A stretch of 42,586 nt of DNA, taken from Phycisphaerae bacterium. GTDB lineage: Bacteria; Planctomycetota; Phycisphaerae; Sedimentisphaerales; Anaerobacaceae. Positions within the stretch are counted from its first letter, which is position 1, and every line of letters begins with the position of its first letter. The position numbers and the translations under genes were made by a program. Positions 30,921 through 39,987 of this stretch are shown one piece after another. The stretch covers positions 1-42,586 of the forward strand of contig JAPLMX010000046.1 of NCBI GenBank assembly GCA_026386805.1, given 5' to 3'. The notes below the pieces were generated by a model. That model was not told the DNA's origin. It was given only the letters and a program-made list of their open reading frames with translations, and did no database searches.

Positions 30921-33707
30921 TTGAATGCCTATGCACGATTCGCCTTAAGCCTGCTTGTTCCTCTCCTTCTTCCTGCGCTGACGCGGGGCCAAGCGCCTGG
31001 GGTCCTCATCAATGAATTCCTCGCCTCCAACCAGACGGCGAACAGGGATCCCGAGTTTGGAGAATTCTCTGACTGGATCGAACTGTACAACACCGACCCT
31101 GGAGCAATAGACCTGAGCGGCTACTACGTGACGGACGACCTGGATCAGCCGCACAAGTGGCGGGTCCCGGACGGAACCCTGATTCCTGGAATGGGCTTTC
31201 TTCTCTTGTGGGCCGACGGTCGCAATACCGGAGGCCACCTGAATTTCAAGCTGACCAAAGGAGGCGAGCAGCTCGGCCTGTACACGCCGGAGGGTGTGGT
31301 CGTGGATGCGCTGACCTTCGGCGCGCAGCAGGATGACATCTCGTACGGACGCCTGGGAAACGACCCGAATCAATGGAGCTTTTTCCGGCCCCCCAGCCCC
31401 GGAGCCGTCAATCACGCGCGCGACCGCGTAGGCATGACGCCCCCACCCCTGGTCTCCATGACCGGAGGATTCTACCACGGTAGTCAGGTGCTCTCCTTCC
31501 TGAATTCCCAGCAGATCGACATCTACTACTCCCTCGACGGCACCTCGCCGGACGACGGGGCCTTACGCTATCAGGCTCCGATTGCCCTGGCGGCCACCAC
31601 CGCGGTCCGCGCCATCGGCTACGCCCGCGGCGGCGCCCCCAGTGAGGTGGTGACGCAGACCTATTTCATCGATGAGGCGATCCATCTTCCCGTTGTCTCG
31701 ATTGTCACGGACCCGGCCAATTTCTTCAGCGACCAGCGCGGGATCTACGTGACCGGCACGAATGGAGCGGGAGGCTACTGTGACAATGCCATCCGCAATC
31801 TGAAACAGGATTGGGAACGGCCGGTGAACGTGGAACTGTACGAAATGGACGGAACTGTGGGGTTCAACCAGCGTGCCGGCGTGAAGATTTTCGGCGGTTG
31901 TTCGCGTACGCGCTTTCCGCAGAAATCCCTGGCCTTGTACGCACGCCAGGCGTACGGCAAGGGATCGTTTTCGTATCAACTGTTTCCCGACAAGAATATC
32001 GACCATTTTGAATCCTTCGCCCTGAGAAGTTCGGCCGACGATCAGGTAGCCACCATGTTCCGTGACGCCCTGTCACAATCGGTGTTGGTGGAATACATGG
32101 ACGTTGACGTCCAGGCCTACCGTCCCGCGGTCCTCTTCCTCAACGGTCAGTACTGGGGCATCCACAATCTTCGCGAGAAGATCAGCGAGAACTATGTAGC
32201 CGAGAACTTCGGCATTGCTGCGGAGCAAGTGAATCTGCTGGAAGGCAGTGGCAGCGTGGTCGCCGGGACCGAGGGCGGCTACGCGGCGCTGGTGAACTAT
32301 GCCAACACCCATAACATGGCCGATCCGGCTCAGTACGCGGTCGTCGCGGCTCAGATTGATATCGATCAATATATCGATTACCAGATCGGCCACATCTACC
32401 TGGCGGAGCGGGACTGGCCGGGCAACAATATCAAATTCTGGCGGGCCAACTCGGGGCCGCTGGCGCGGTGGCGCTGGATCAACTTCGACATGGACCAATG
32501 CTTCACGCCCGGCTGGATCAATGAGGACATGATCGCCAAAACGACGACCACCACGGGGCCGAGCTGGCCCAATCCGGAATGGTCCACCCGCTTATTCCGC
32601 AACCTCCTGCTGAATGAAGGCTTTCGCAATGAGTTCATCCAGCGGTATGCGTATCACATGAATACGACCTTCCGTCCCGACCGGCTGCTGGGATTCATCG
32701 ATCGCTTCCAGGAGCGCCTGGCGCCCGAGATTCCGCGCCATATCACCAAATGGGGGGGAAAGAAAGACCCCGATGCCCTGGAGACCTGGATGAGTCCCAC
32801 CTTCAACTCCGTGGCCCGCTGGCAGCAGAATGTCGACGAGCTGCGACTCTTTGCCGTGCTGCGGCCCGCCGCCACCACCCGCCATGTTCTCGACCACTTT
32901 GGGCTCCGTGGGACGTCTCAGCTCAGCCTCGCGCTGCATGTCCCGGACTCCGCCGTGCTGCAAATCAATGGCAAGGCACTCCCCGATGGATTCCAGGGAC
33001 TCTACTTCAACGGTATTCCCCTCGTCGTACGCGCGACACCCGGGTTGGGGTATACCTTCTCGCATTGGGAAACCCGATCCCCGGTGGTCTCCTCGGAGAG
33101 CATTGTCTCCATGGGATCCGTCTGGAGGTACTCGGATATGGGTGTGGACCTCGGCACCGCCTGGCAACAAATCGGTTATGACGATGCGGCCTGGCCCGCC
33201 GGTCCGGCCCCACTCGGCTATGGCGCTGGGGACGAAGCCACGGTGGTCGGCTACGGTGGGGTGCCGAGCAACAAGCAGATCACCACCTATTTTCGTAAGT
33301 CGTTTACGCTGACGGAGGTCGCCCATTTCCGTTCGTTGTCGGTTTCGCTGCGGGTGAATGACGGGGCCGTGGCCTATCTGAATGGCCAGGAAATCGCACG
33401 CGTCAACATGCCCTCGGAACGCATTGTTTACGCGACACCGGCGTCTCTGGTGATTGCCGATGAAACCAGCTTCGCGCAGTCTCAAGTCTCTCCGGCTCAC
33501 CTGAAGTCCGGTGTCAATACCTTGGCCGTAGAGGTCCATCAGGTCAGCAGCCGCAGCCCGGACATCAGCTTCGACTGTTCCTTGTCGGGCCAGACCCTGC
33601 CGGTGGTTCAAACGGGTCAGGTCGAGACACCGGAGATCGAGATCACGCCTTCCGGTGACACGCAACTCACCGCCTTTCTTGAGGCGACTTCCGGCGTCAG
33701 CCCTTGA
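30921..33707 (+). CDS. secreted CotH-kinase family protein with lamin-tail domain
   Basis: 928 residues from TTG 30921, chosen for AAGGAG eight bases upstream and the signal peptide that follows (about 1-23, LSLLVPLLLPALTRG). Residues about 25-135 are a lamin-tail domain (VLINEFLASNQTANRD, DWIELYNTDPGAIDLSGYY). About 180-245 is a chitobiase-like Ig module (IDIYYSLDGTSPDDGALRY). About 255-580 is the CotH domain (LPVVSIVTDPANFF, RAGVKIFGGCSRTRFPQKSL, GIHNLREKISENYV, WRWINFDMDQCF). The C-terminal part has a galactose-binding-like jelly roll (SLRVNDGAVAYLNGQEI) nested in an InlB-like repeat (YTFSHWE ... GDTQLTAFLEA). CotH proteins of bacterial spores phosphorylate coat proteins; planctomycete versions are secreted and of unknown substrate. 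The end right after the InlB-like strand, next to recombined DNA, suggests a lost C-terminus. Confidence 0.92.
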   Translation: MNAYARFALSLLVPLLLPALTRGQAPGVLINEFLASNQTANRDPEFGEFSDWIELYNTDPGAIDLSGYYVTDDLDQPHKWRVPDGTLIPGMGFLLLWADGRNTGGHLNFKLTKGGEQLGLYTPEGVVVDALTFGAQQDDISYGRLGNDPNQWSFFRPPSPGAVNHARDRVGMTPPPLVSMTGGFYHGSQVLSFLNSQQIDIYYSLDGTSPDDGALRYQAPIALAATTAVRAIGYARGGAPSEVVTQTYFIDEAIHLPVVSIVTDPANFFSDQRGIYVTGTNGAGGYCDNAIRNLKQDWERPVNVELYEMDGTVGFNQRAGVKIFGGCSRTRFPQKSLALYARQAYGKGSFSYQLFPDKNIDHFESFALRSSADDQVATMFRDALSQSVLVEYMDVDVQAYRPAVLFLNGQYWGIHNLREKISENYVAENFGIAAEQVNLLEGSGSVVAGTEGGYAALVNYANTHNMADPAQYAVVAAQIDIDQYIDYQIGHIYLAERDWPGNNIKFWRANSGPLARWRWINFDMDQCFTPGWINEDMIAKTTTTTGPSWPNPEWSTRLFRNLLLNEGFRNEFIQRYAYHMNTTFRPDRLLGFIDRFQERLAPEIPRHITKWGGKKDPDALETWMSPTFNSVARWQQNVDELRLFAVLRPAATTRHVLDHFGLRGTSQLSLALHVPDSAVLQINGKALPDGFQGLYFNGIPLVVRATPGLGYTFSHWETRSPVVSSESIVSMGSVWRYSDMGVDLGTAWQQIGYDDAAWPAGPAPLGYGAGDEATVVGYGGVPSNKQITTYFRKSFTLTEVAHFRSLSVSLRVNDGAVAYLNGQEIARVNMPSERIVYATPASLVIADETSFAQSQVSPAHLKSGVNTLAVEVHQVSSRSPDISFDCSLSGQTLPVVQTGQVETPEIEITPSGDTQLTAFLEATSGVSP

Positions 33708-33893
33708 ATTACACGTTTACGCAGAACGCGGCTTCGCAGGGTCATCCCTCAAAGTAACAATTAGCGGCTCGGGGGTGTGGGGCAGGGATGATACAAGACG
33801 CTGCATCTTTCCATCTACATCCGCCCATCGAGAATCGTCTTTATTGTGGGGAGGAAACCGGGTTCGCACCTACACATTTCACATTCTGGCTGA

Positions 33894-34116
33894 TTATGGA
33901 ACGCGGTTGCCGGAAATAAGACTCGCGACGAGCTTAACCGCATGACGGTAGTGCGGGACTCCGGCGGAACCACTTTGGCCACCTACACCTACGATGCCCG
34001 CTCCCGGCGGACCGCTCTGACCTATACCAACGGGGCCTCCGCCGCTTACAGCTACGACACGGCCAGCCGGCTTTGGGAGTTTGACAATCAGACGAATAAC
34101 GGGCAACATAAGTATG
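33894..34116 (+). pseudogene. RHS/YD-repeat fragment
   Basis: After TGA 33891-33893 the frame reads NKTRDELNRMTVVRDSGGTT, then TYTYDARSRRTALTYTNGAS, YSYDTASRLWEFDNQTNNGQ. These are two to three YD repeats of a polymorphic RHS toxin or shell protein. Nothing of the remaining, normally more than 1000-residue protein is present, and no ribosome-binding site precedes ATG 33942. The frame then runs into the antisense strand of the truncated methyltransferase. Confidence 0.75.
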
Positions 34117-34158
34117 GGGCATTCCGATGGGGACAGCTTTCACCTTCTGGGCACGGTA

Positions 34159-34584
34159 GGAACAGACGGCCAGATCGAATGACTTGTCCGGAAATGGCAA
34201 ATGCGGGAGTTCCCCATCCACGTAGCGTTTCTCCACCACGCCCAGGGGATAATCCGAGAGGAATTCCTCCCTAGCGGGCCCCAGCTCCTCCACCGACCCG
34301 ATGCTTGTCCAGATGAACTCGTGGGCATTCTTTCGCGTTTGCTCCATGACCTCGGCGTATGCCTGGTGGATTCGTTCCCGAATGTCGTCTTGCGAGAAGC
34401 GGTAGAGAGGGTCCACCGAAATGACGCGCCCCCCTCTTCTCGTGAGCACGGCGTTGAATGAGGCTGGGCCGTCGCCGCACCCTAAGATCAGCCCGCCAAG
34501 ATCGACGTCTGTCAAAGCGAACATCGCGACGTACTCATCAAACGACCTTCCCCACGGGACAACCTGGTTCAGCGTGAAGCTCAT
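34159..34584 (-). pseudogene. 3'-truncated class I SAM-dependent methyltransferase
   Basis: From ATG 34584: MSFTLNQVVPWGRSFDEYVA, then GLILGCGDGPASFNAVLTRRGGRVISVDPLY is motif I and the SAM acidic residue, and LPHLPFPDKSFDLAVCS is motif IV. At about 34158 the similarity stops abruptly and the frame continues as Arg/Pro-rich nonsense to 33934. About 100 residues of the usual C-terminus are missing. The break coincides with the end of the RHS fragment on the other strand, so a single recombination joined the two. Confidence 0.8.
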
Positions 34585-34611
34585 GGTGAGAAGCGCCTGC
34601 GCACCTTCGCC

Positions 34612-35673
34612 TCAGAAGATCCTGTCTGCAATGTACGTTGCGCCGCGGAAGACGTCAATGCCAAGAGCGGTGCAGAGGATGGCCCAGCGCAGCCCGTGAA
34701 GGCGCAGGTTCCGGCAGGTCAGGAAGAAGATGATGCCGGTGGCCGCCGCACCGGCCAGGTAGATTTCGGCGGCCTCGACGAAGAGCCGGCCGTAACCGTC
34801 GCCCAAGCCCAGGAATGCCTGGAAGCCTTTGGCCGCCAGTAATAGGACGACGATCGCCAGGGTGCCAAGGAGGATCGCTGCCGCGAGGATCCACTTTTTG
34901 TCCGCCGGGCCGGCCTCGATCAAACCTTGCAGGCCGATGCCGCTCAGGACGGCACACCAGACCATCGGGATGCTCAACCACAGGATGGGGCTGACGCCGA
35001 GCCAGGCGACCTTGCCCGCGTCGAGGAATGATCTACTGAATGCCAGCAGGAGACCCGTTGCGGCGATGAGCAGAATGCCGTAGCGGCGGGCCTTCCAGAC
35101 CATTGCCAGACCGAGGGCCAGCGCCGCGAGGGGAACATGGTAGACGCCGAGCAAAACTGTGCTACGGCTGATGAAAGCCAGCGGGGCGATGAAGCCCGCC
35201 AAGTCCTGTGGGCGGACATTGACTTGGAGCGGGGCTACGAACAACCGCCGTCCGGCGGACAGGTAGAAGGACACCGCAATAACCGCAAACGGCAACAGCC
35301 ATAGCGGCAGACTCAGCCATTTGCTTCGCGTCTTCCCGAGAACGGCGGCCGGGACAAACAGCCACGGCCCGCCGGCCGCAAGCAGACTCGCCGAAGGGTG
35401 GAATTTGCCCAAGCCGAGCAGGAAGGGTCCGAACCCGTATAGGAGACCCGCCAGAAGCGAGCCGGTGAACCCCGCCACCCAGCGACGGCTCAGGACGTAT
35501 CCGCCGAGCGCGGCCACGCAAGCGCTGGCGGGCAGCAGCCAGTGCCAGCCCGCGAAGCCTTCGAAATGGGGCCGATACAAATAGACGGCGAACGCGGCAT
35601 AGAAGATCGCGGCCACGAGGGGCCGGGCAATTGCGGATTTCGAATTGCGGATTGCGGACTGCAATCGAATCAC
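34612..35673 (-). CDS. polytopic membrane protein, coupled to purM
   Basis: 353 residues, about ten predicted membrane helices from the hydrophobic pattern (AIFYAAFAVYLY, LLPASACVAALGGYVL, SLLAGLLYGFGPFLLGLG, WLFVPAAVLG, LPLWLLPFAVIAVSFYL and others). No recognised family. The GTG start overlaps the purM stop by four bases (GTGA), so translation is probably coupled. The first 15 codons (RLQSAIRNSKSAI) are encoded by a GCGGATTGCGGA-type short repeat at about 35625-35670, so the native start may be further in. Confidence 0.72.
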   Translation of the reverse strand: MIRLQSAIRNSKSAIARPLVAAIFYAAFAVYLYRPHFEGFAGWHWLLPASACVAALGGYVLSRRWVAGFTGSLLAGLLYGFGPFLLGLGKFHPSASLLAAGGPWLFVPAAVLGKTRSKWLSLPLWLLPFAVIAVSFYLSAGRRLFVAPLQVNVRPQDLAGFIAPLAFISRSTVLLGVYHVPLAALALGLAMVWKARRYGILLIAATGLLLAFSRSFLDAGKVAWLGVSPILWLSIPMVWCAVLSGIGLQGLIEAGPADKKWILAAAILLGTLAIVVLLLAAKGFQAFLGLGDGYGRLFVEAAEIYLAGAAATGIIFFLTCRNLRLHGLRWAILCTALGIDVFRGATYIADRIF

Positions 35674-36740
35674 TCTTTCAGCACGACCTGGCCGGCGCCG
35701 CGCGTGATGCGCCCGACGTTGTAGACTTTCTCGCCCGCTTGGATGAGCAGTCGCGCCGCCGCGTCGGCGAAGTCGGCCGCCACGATCACCACGTAGCCGA
35801 TGCCCATGTTGAAGACGCGGAACATCTCGTCTTCCTCGACCGGGCCGGTCTTCTGCAGGAAGTCAAAAATCTTGTGCCGGGGCCAGCTCGATTTTTTCAG
35901 CACGGCGTTGCAGTCCGGGGGCAGAACGCGCGGGATGTTGCCGGGTAGGCCGTTGCCAGTGATGTGGGCCATGGCGTGGACGACCCGCTTGACCCTGTAC
36001 TTGTGGATCAGCTTGAGGATCGAGCGGACATAGATCCGCGTCGGGGCCAACAGGGCATCGCCCAGCGTGCTGCCGTCCAGCTCATCGAGCACATCGGAGA
36101 CCTTGAGCTTGGCGTGTTTGAAGCAGATGGCCCGCGCCAGGGCGTAGCCGTTGCTGTGCAGGCCGGAGGAACCCAGGCCCAGGATGATGTCGCCCGGGCG
36201 GACGTTCTTGCCCGTGATGATCCGGTCCTTCTCGACCACGCCGACGGCAAAACCCGCCATGTCGAAGTCGCCTTTGCGATAGGTGTCGGGCATCTCGGCG
36301 GTCTCACCGCCCAGCAGGGCGCAATCCGACTCGCGGCAGCCGGCGGCGACGCCTTTGACCATCTGGGCGACGAGAGCGGGTTCGAGCTTGTGCAGGGCCA
36401 CGTAATCCAGGAAGAACAATGGCTCCGCGCCCATCACGAGCATGTCGTTGACGCTCATCGCCACCAAGTCGATACCCACGGTGTCGAACCTCTTGGCCTT
36501 GGCGGCCACCTGGACCTTGCTGCCCACGCCGTCGGTGCAGGCGACGAGGACCGGGTTGCGGTAGTTCTTCTTGAAGAGCTTCTCATCGTAGTCCAAGCGA
36601 AACAGTCCGGCGAATCCCCACGGCACATCGATCACACGCGGCCCGTAGGTGCTGGCCAGATGGGAATGAATCTGATCGACCATGACATCGTTGGCCTCGA
36701 TGTCCACGCCGGACTGGGCGTAAGTAATGGGCTTACTCAT
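35670..36740 (-). CDS. purM: phosphoribosylformylglycinamidine cyclo-ligase (PurM)
   Basis: 356 residues. It catalyses ATP-dependent ring closure of FGAM to AIR, step five of purine synthesis. Family motifs in order: TYAQSGVDIEAND (start), VACTDGVGSKVQVA (ATP/Mg site), VGIDLVAMSVNDML, GAEPLFFLDYVAL, ALLGGETAEMPD, LGLGSSGLHSNGYALAR and MAHITGNGLPGNIPRVLP near the C-terminus. Start ATG 36740 is chosen by homology to the usual N-terminus; it overlaps the purF end by eight bases. A weak AAGGA lies about 12 bases upstream. Length is normal for the family. It is the middle gene of purF-purM-membrane protein. Confidence 0.96.
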   Translation of the reverse strand: MSKPITYAQSGVDIEANDVMVDQIHSHLASTYGPRVIDVPWGFAGLFRLDYDEKLFKKNYRNPVLVACTDGVGSKVQVAAKAKRFDTVGIDLVAMSVNDMLVMGAEPLFFLDYVALHKLEPALVAQMVKGVAAGCRESDCALLGGETAEMPDTYRKGDFDMAGFAVGVVEKDRIITGKNVRPGDIILGLGSSGLHSNGYALARAICFKHAKLKVSDVLDELDGSTLGDALLAPTRIYVRSILKLIHKYRVKRVVHAMAHITGNGLPGNIPRVLPPDCNAVLKKSSWPRHKIFDFLQKTGPVEEDEMFRVFNMGIGYVVIVAADFADAAARLLIQAGEKVYNVGRITRGAGQVVLKE

Positions 36741-38217
36741 TGGCGGTGGTGAATCCTTCAAACATGTAGAGTTGATAGCGTTCCATGCAGAATTTGCTCA
36801 GCGTGATATCGACGGGGATCGGGTATTTGCCGGACCAGCAGGCCGTGCAGAAGTGGTCCTTCGGCAGCGACGCACAGGACAGCATCCCTTCCAGCGAAAG
36901 GTAGCCGACACTGTCCACTTCGAGAAACTCCTTGATGTCCTGGAGTGTGCGGTTGTTGGCCAGCAGCTCTTCCTTGGTCGGGAAGTCCACACCGTAATAG
37001 CACGGGTACCGGATGGGCGGGCAGCTCACCCGCATGTGGATTTCGTTGGCCCCCGCCTCACGCAGGGCCCGGATCTTGCCGCGGGTCGTCGTGCCGCGCA
37101 CGATGGAATCGTCCACCACGACGATCCGCTTGTCGTGGACGACCTCCTTGATAATGGCCAGCTTGAGCGTGACTTCGAGCTCCCGGAGCTTCTGGCCGGG
37201 CGAGATGAACGTCCGCCCGATGTAGTGGCTTCGGACCATGCCCATATCGAACGGAATATGCCCCTGCTCGGCGTAGCCGATCGCCGACGAGGTGCCGGAG
37301 TCCGGGATCGGAATCACCACGTCGGCCTGGGCCGGGTGCTCCTTGGCCAACTGGCGGCCGAGTTTCTTGCGGAATTCGTGCACGTTCTCGCCGAAAATGC
37401 GGGAGTTCTGCTTGGAGAAGTACACGTGCTCGAAGATGCAGTGGGCCGGGGTGATGCTCTCGGGCCGGACGAAGAACCGGCTGTGCAGTCCCTTCTTATC
37501 CAATCGCACGATCTCGCCTGGCTCGACCTCCCGAATGAACCTGGCCCCGATCGCGTCGATCGCGCAACTCTCGCTGGCGACGATGTAGCACCCCTCGGCC
37601 GTCTGACCGACGCACAGCGGCCGAATGCCGTATGGATCGCGGGCCGCCTCGATACGGTCGGAGAACAGAAAAACGAGCGAATAGGCGCCTTGGAGGTGAT
37701 TGAGAACGTGCCCCAGCGGATCGGGCTTGCTCTGGTGAGTCGGCTTGGCCAGCAGATGAACGATGATCTCGGTGTCGTTGGTGGACTTGAAGATGCTGCC
37801 GTAGGCTTCATACTCATCCCGCAGCAGACGGGCGTTGATCAGGTTGCCGTTATGGGCGACCGCGACTTGCCCCCGGGAATACTCGGCCAGCAGCGGCTGA
37901 CTATTCTCCACGCTGGAGGAGCCGGTCGTCGAATACCGCACGTGGCCGATGGCGATGGGGTTCCTCAGCTTCGCGAGAGTCTCCGACCCGTTGCGAAAGA
38001 CCCGCATGACGGTGCCCATGCCCTTGTAGCAACGAATGGCCTCGCCGTCGCTGGAGGCGATCCCGGCCGACTCCTGCCCTCGATGCTGGAGGGCGTGCAG
38101 GCCGAAATAAGTCTTCTGCACCGCATCGGGGTCGCCAAAGATCCCGAACAGTCCGCACTCTTCCTTTTTCTCTGAAAAGACCTCGTACCCGTCACTATCC
38201 CAAATCGGCTCAGGCAT
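36733..38217 (-). CDS. purF: amidophosphoribosyltransferase (PurF)
   Basis: 494 residues from ATG 38217; a GTG at 38226 would add three residues and neither has a clear ribosome-binding site. It catalyses the first committed step of purine synthesis, PRPP plus glutamine to phosphoribosylamine. The N-terminal nucleophile domain starts at EECGLFGI (Cys about 21-22, exposed after propeptide cleavage) with HALQHRGQESAGIA, GHVRYSTTG and VAHNGNLIN. The PRPP loop is IVVVDDSIVRGTTTRGKIR. Cysteines in PAHCIFEH, RYPCYYG and FCTACW match the [4Fe-4S]-ligand pattern of the Bacillus-type enzyme. Stop overlaps the purM start. Confidence 0.96.
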   Translation of the reverse strand: MPEPIWDSDGYEVFSEKKEECGLFGIFGDPDAVQKTYFGLHALQHRGQESAGIASSDGEAIRCYKGMGTVMRVFRNGSETLAKLRNPIAIGHVRYSTTGSSSVENSQPLLAEYSRGQVAVAHNGNLINARLLRDEYEAYGSIFKSTNDTEIIVHLLAKPTHQSKPDPLGHVLNHLQGAYSLVFLFSDRIEAARDPYGIRPLCVGQTAEGCYIVASESCAIDAIGARFIREVEPGEIVRLDKKGLHSRFFVRPESITPAHCIFEHVYFSKQNSRIFGENVHEFRKKLGRQLAKEHPAQADVVIPIPDSGTSSAIGYAEQGHIPFDMGMVRSHYIGRTFISPGQKLRELEVTLKLAIIKEVVHDKRIVVVDDSIVRGTTTRGKIRALREAGANEIHMRVSCPPIRYPCYYGVDFPTKEELLANNRTLQDIKEFLEVDSVGYLSLEGMLSCASLPKDHFCTACWSGKYPIPVDITLSKFCMERYQLYMFEGFTTANE

Positions 38218-38226
38218 GATTTTCAC

Positions 38227-38653
38227 TGACCGCCAACTACAGAGACTATTTCGAGAAAGACGCCAAGGGTTCCCAAGCGCGGAATGTCGCGTTGGGGGTC
38301 CCGTCCACCCACCGAGGCTGTAGTCTATCCACTGGAAGGCGCCAAGTCAATTGACAACTCGGCGATCCGGCCGAAAGCACCCGCCCGGACTCGTTGCCCG
38401 CCGCAACGACCTCATCGACACAACAAGGGCCGAATACTTCTCTATCTCTTGGTCTGCAAAGCCTTTACGCTCAAACCGCTCCCGCAGACCGTCCCCGGCG
38501 GGATGGCATCTCGTTTCCATCCGTTCGGCGAATGCCTCGCCCGCCACACACGGATGTATCCGCCACATTGTTACTACGCCGGTGTGGGCCTTTGTTCACA
38601 GCTCGTTCGCCGGAGTCTCGTTCCCCCCACGGTCTGCGCGCCATGCCGAGGGG
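38227..38653. other. 427-bp gap upstream of purF with a degenerate CCCAA hairpin
   Basis: At 38272-38296, GGTTCCCAAGCGCG...CGCGTTGGG forms a nine-pair hairpin with one bulge, flanked by GGTT and GGGTCCCG as in the copy at 3546. No convincing gene and no clear promoter for purF were found. Confidence 0.5.
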
Positions 38654-39322
38654 TCAACCAGTCCCACTCCCGCTCGCCAGCAGTTCCTTCAGCAGAGGCT
38701 CGAACCTGCGCATGGCGTTGCCGCGATGCGAAATGGCGTTCTTCTGGTCTTCGCCGATCTCGGCGACGGTCTTGCCAAGCTGCGGCACGAGGACGACCGG
38801 ATCGTACCCGAACCCGCCGACGCCGGCAGGCTCTTCCGTGATGATCCCCTTCAAAGTCCCCCGCGTCTCGGCGAGGACCTTCTCCGGGCTGGCCAGGCAC
38901 AGACAACAGACGAACCGGGCGGTTCGCTTCTCCCTCGGCACTCCTTGCAGCAGCGAAAGGAGCTTCTCCATATTTCGCTGATCGACGACCTTGCGATCCG
39001 CCCCTTTGGCCCGTGCGCCGGAGAACCGCGCCGAGTTGACACCCGGCGCCCCGCCGAGGGCATCCACTACCAGCCCGGAATCGTCGGCCAGCGTCCAAAG
39101 CCCCGTCGCCCCGGCGTACCCCATCGCCTTCTTGCGGGCATTCTCGGCAAAGGTCGCCCCGTCCTCCTTGACCTCCCCGACCCCCGGAAAATCCGCCAGG
39201 CTCTTCCACTCGACCTCGTCCCCCAGCATCGCCCGCAGTTCCCGCACCTTCCCCGGATTCGTCGTCGCCACCAGTATCTCTCTCTGGCTGTGCTCCATCC
39301 TGGTGGTTCCCGGCTCGGTCAT
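38654..39322 (-). CDS. rdgB: XTP/dITP diphosphatase (RdgB/HAM1 family)
   Basis: 222 residues. It hydrolyses non-canonical purine nucleotides (XTP, dITP, ITP) to monophosphates, keeping them out of DNA. Motifs: VATTNPGKVRELRAML at the start, GATFAENARKKA, WTLADDSGLVVDALGGAPGVNSARF, GFGYDPVVLV and KNAISHRGNAMRRF at the end. ATG 39322 overlaps the restriction-gene stop by four bases (ATGA) with GAGG seven bases upstream; a homology-preferred ATG at 39298 is also possible. It belongs functionally with the purine genes downstream but is coupled to the restriction cassette upstream. Confidence 0.94.
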   Translation of the reverse strand: MTEPGTTRMEHSQREILVATTNPGKVRELRAMLGDEVEWKSLADFPGVGEVKEDGATFAENARKKAMGYAGATGLWTLADDSGLVVDALGGAPGVNSARFSGARAKGADRKVVDQRNMEKLLSLLQGVPREKRTARFVCCLCLASPEKVLAETRGTLKGIITEEPAGVGGFGYDPVVLVPQLGKTVAEIGEDQKNAISHRGNAMRRFEPLLKELLASGSGTG

Positions 39323-39960
39323 TGATTTACCTCGCCACCCAGGCGTCGAATCTCCTGCTTGATTTGCTCAATGACGTCCTTGTTGACTATGACTTTCTTC
39401 CCACCCACCTTCGTTGAGAAGACAGTGAACACCTTCCCTCCAAATTTCTGCTCGAATTTCACGTGCGAGGTTTCCTGCATGTCTTTCCATTTGTACTCTT
39501 CGAAGGTGTGCTCGAACGTAACGGGCTTGATCTGAATGCCAATGTATTTGCCGTTCACCTCGATGAAGAAGTCCACGTTGTAGAGTCGGTCCCACTCATC
39601 CGGTGCTGGTTTAATGGGGACGCCTATGGTCTGCTCAAGTTGGCCGTAGACCGTCTCAATCTCATTCTGGTAGCCATCGAAGGTCCTTTCTATGACGACG
39701 GTCTTGATGTACTCGATGCAGTCCTGCTCAGTCACTTCGGCCACTTCACATTGAATGACCTCGGACACCTTGATATAGAGCTTCCTGCCAAGTTCCTCAA
39801 GATGTTCCCTGGAATAGGCGTTGTGATAATAATACTCCTCCCATTCCTCGAGCGATTTCGGGGCACACGTCCTGATGAGTTCTGAAACGGGACCAACGCA
39901 CCGTTTCTTGTTAAGACCCCATCGATTCATCCCTTGATTCAGGATCCATTCTTTCGCCAT
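39319..39960 (-). CDS. MjaI-family type II restriction endonuclease
   Basis: 213 residues. The N-terminus EWILNQGMNRWGLNKKRCVG, followed by VSELIRTCAPKSLEEWEEYY and REHLEELGRKLYIKVSEVI, fits the MjaI family (PF09568), which cuts CTAG. DCIEYIKTVVIERTFDGYQNE lies in the middle. The catalytic segment YNVDFFIEVNGKYIGIQIKP has the D-(x)n-Q-x-K layout of a PD-(D/E)XK nuclease with Gln in place of Glu. Family assignment is from memory of the pattern. It follows the Cys-rich gene by 27 bases and its own methyltransferase is two genes upstream; the cassette reads MTase, Cys-rich protein, nuclease, which would let methylation precede cutting. The stop overlaps rdgB. Confidence 0.8.
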   Translation of the reverse strand: MAKEWILNQGMNRWGLNKKRCVGPVSELIRTCAPKSLEEWEEYYYHNAYSREHLEELGRKLYIKVSEVIQCEVAEVTEQDCIEYIKTVVIERTFDGYQNEIETVYGQLEQTIGVPIKPAPDEWDRLYNVDFFIEVNGKYIGIQIKPVTFEHTFEEYKWKDMQETSHVKFEQKFGGKVFTVFSTKVGGKKVIVNKDVIEQIKQEIRRLGGEVNQ

Positions 39961-39987
39961 TGTCTTTTCGCTTCAGCCATGCTCTCG

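Noticed and set aside
36727..38175. 482-codon open frame on the plus strand
   Set aside because: Antisense to purF, which has all family motifs.
38284..38841. Open frames in the gap between rdgB and purF
   Set aside because: No motif, no ribosome-binding site, and extensive overlap with rdgB antisense.
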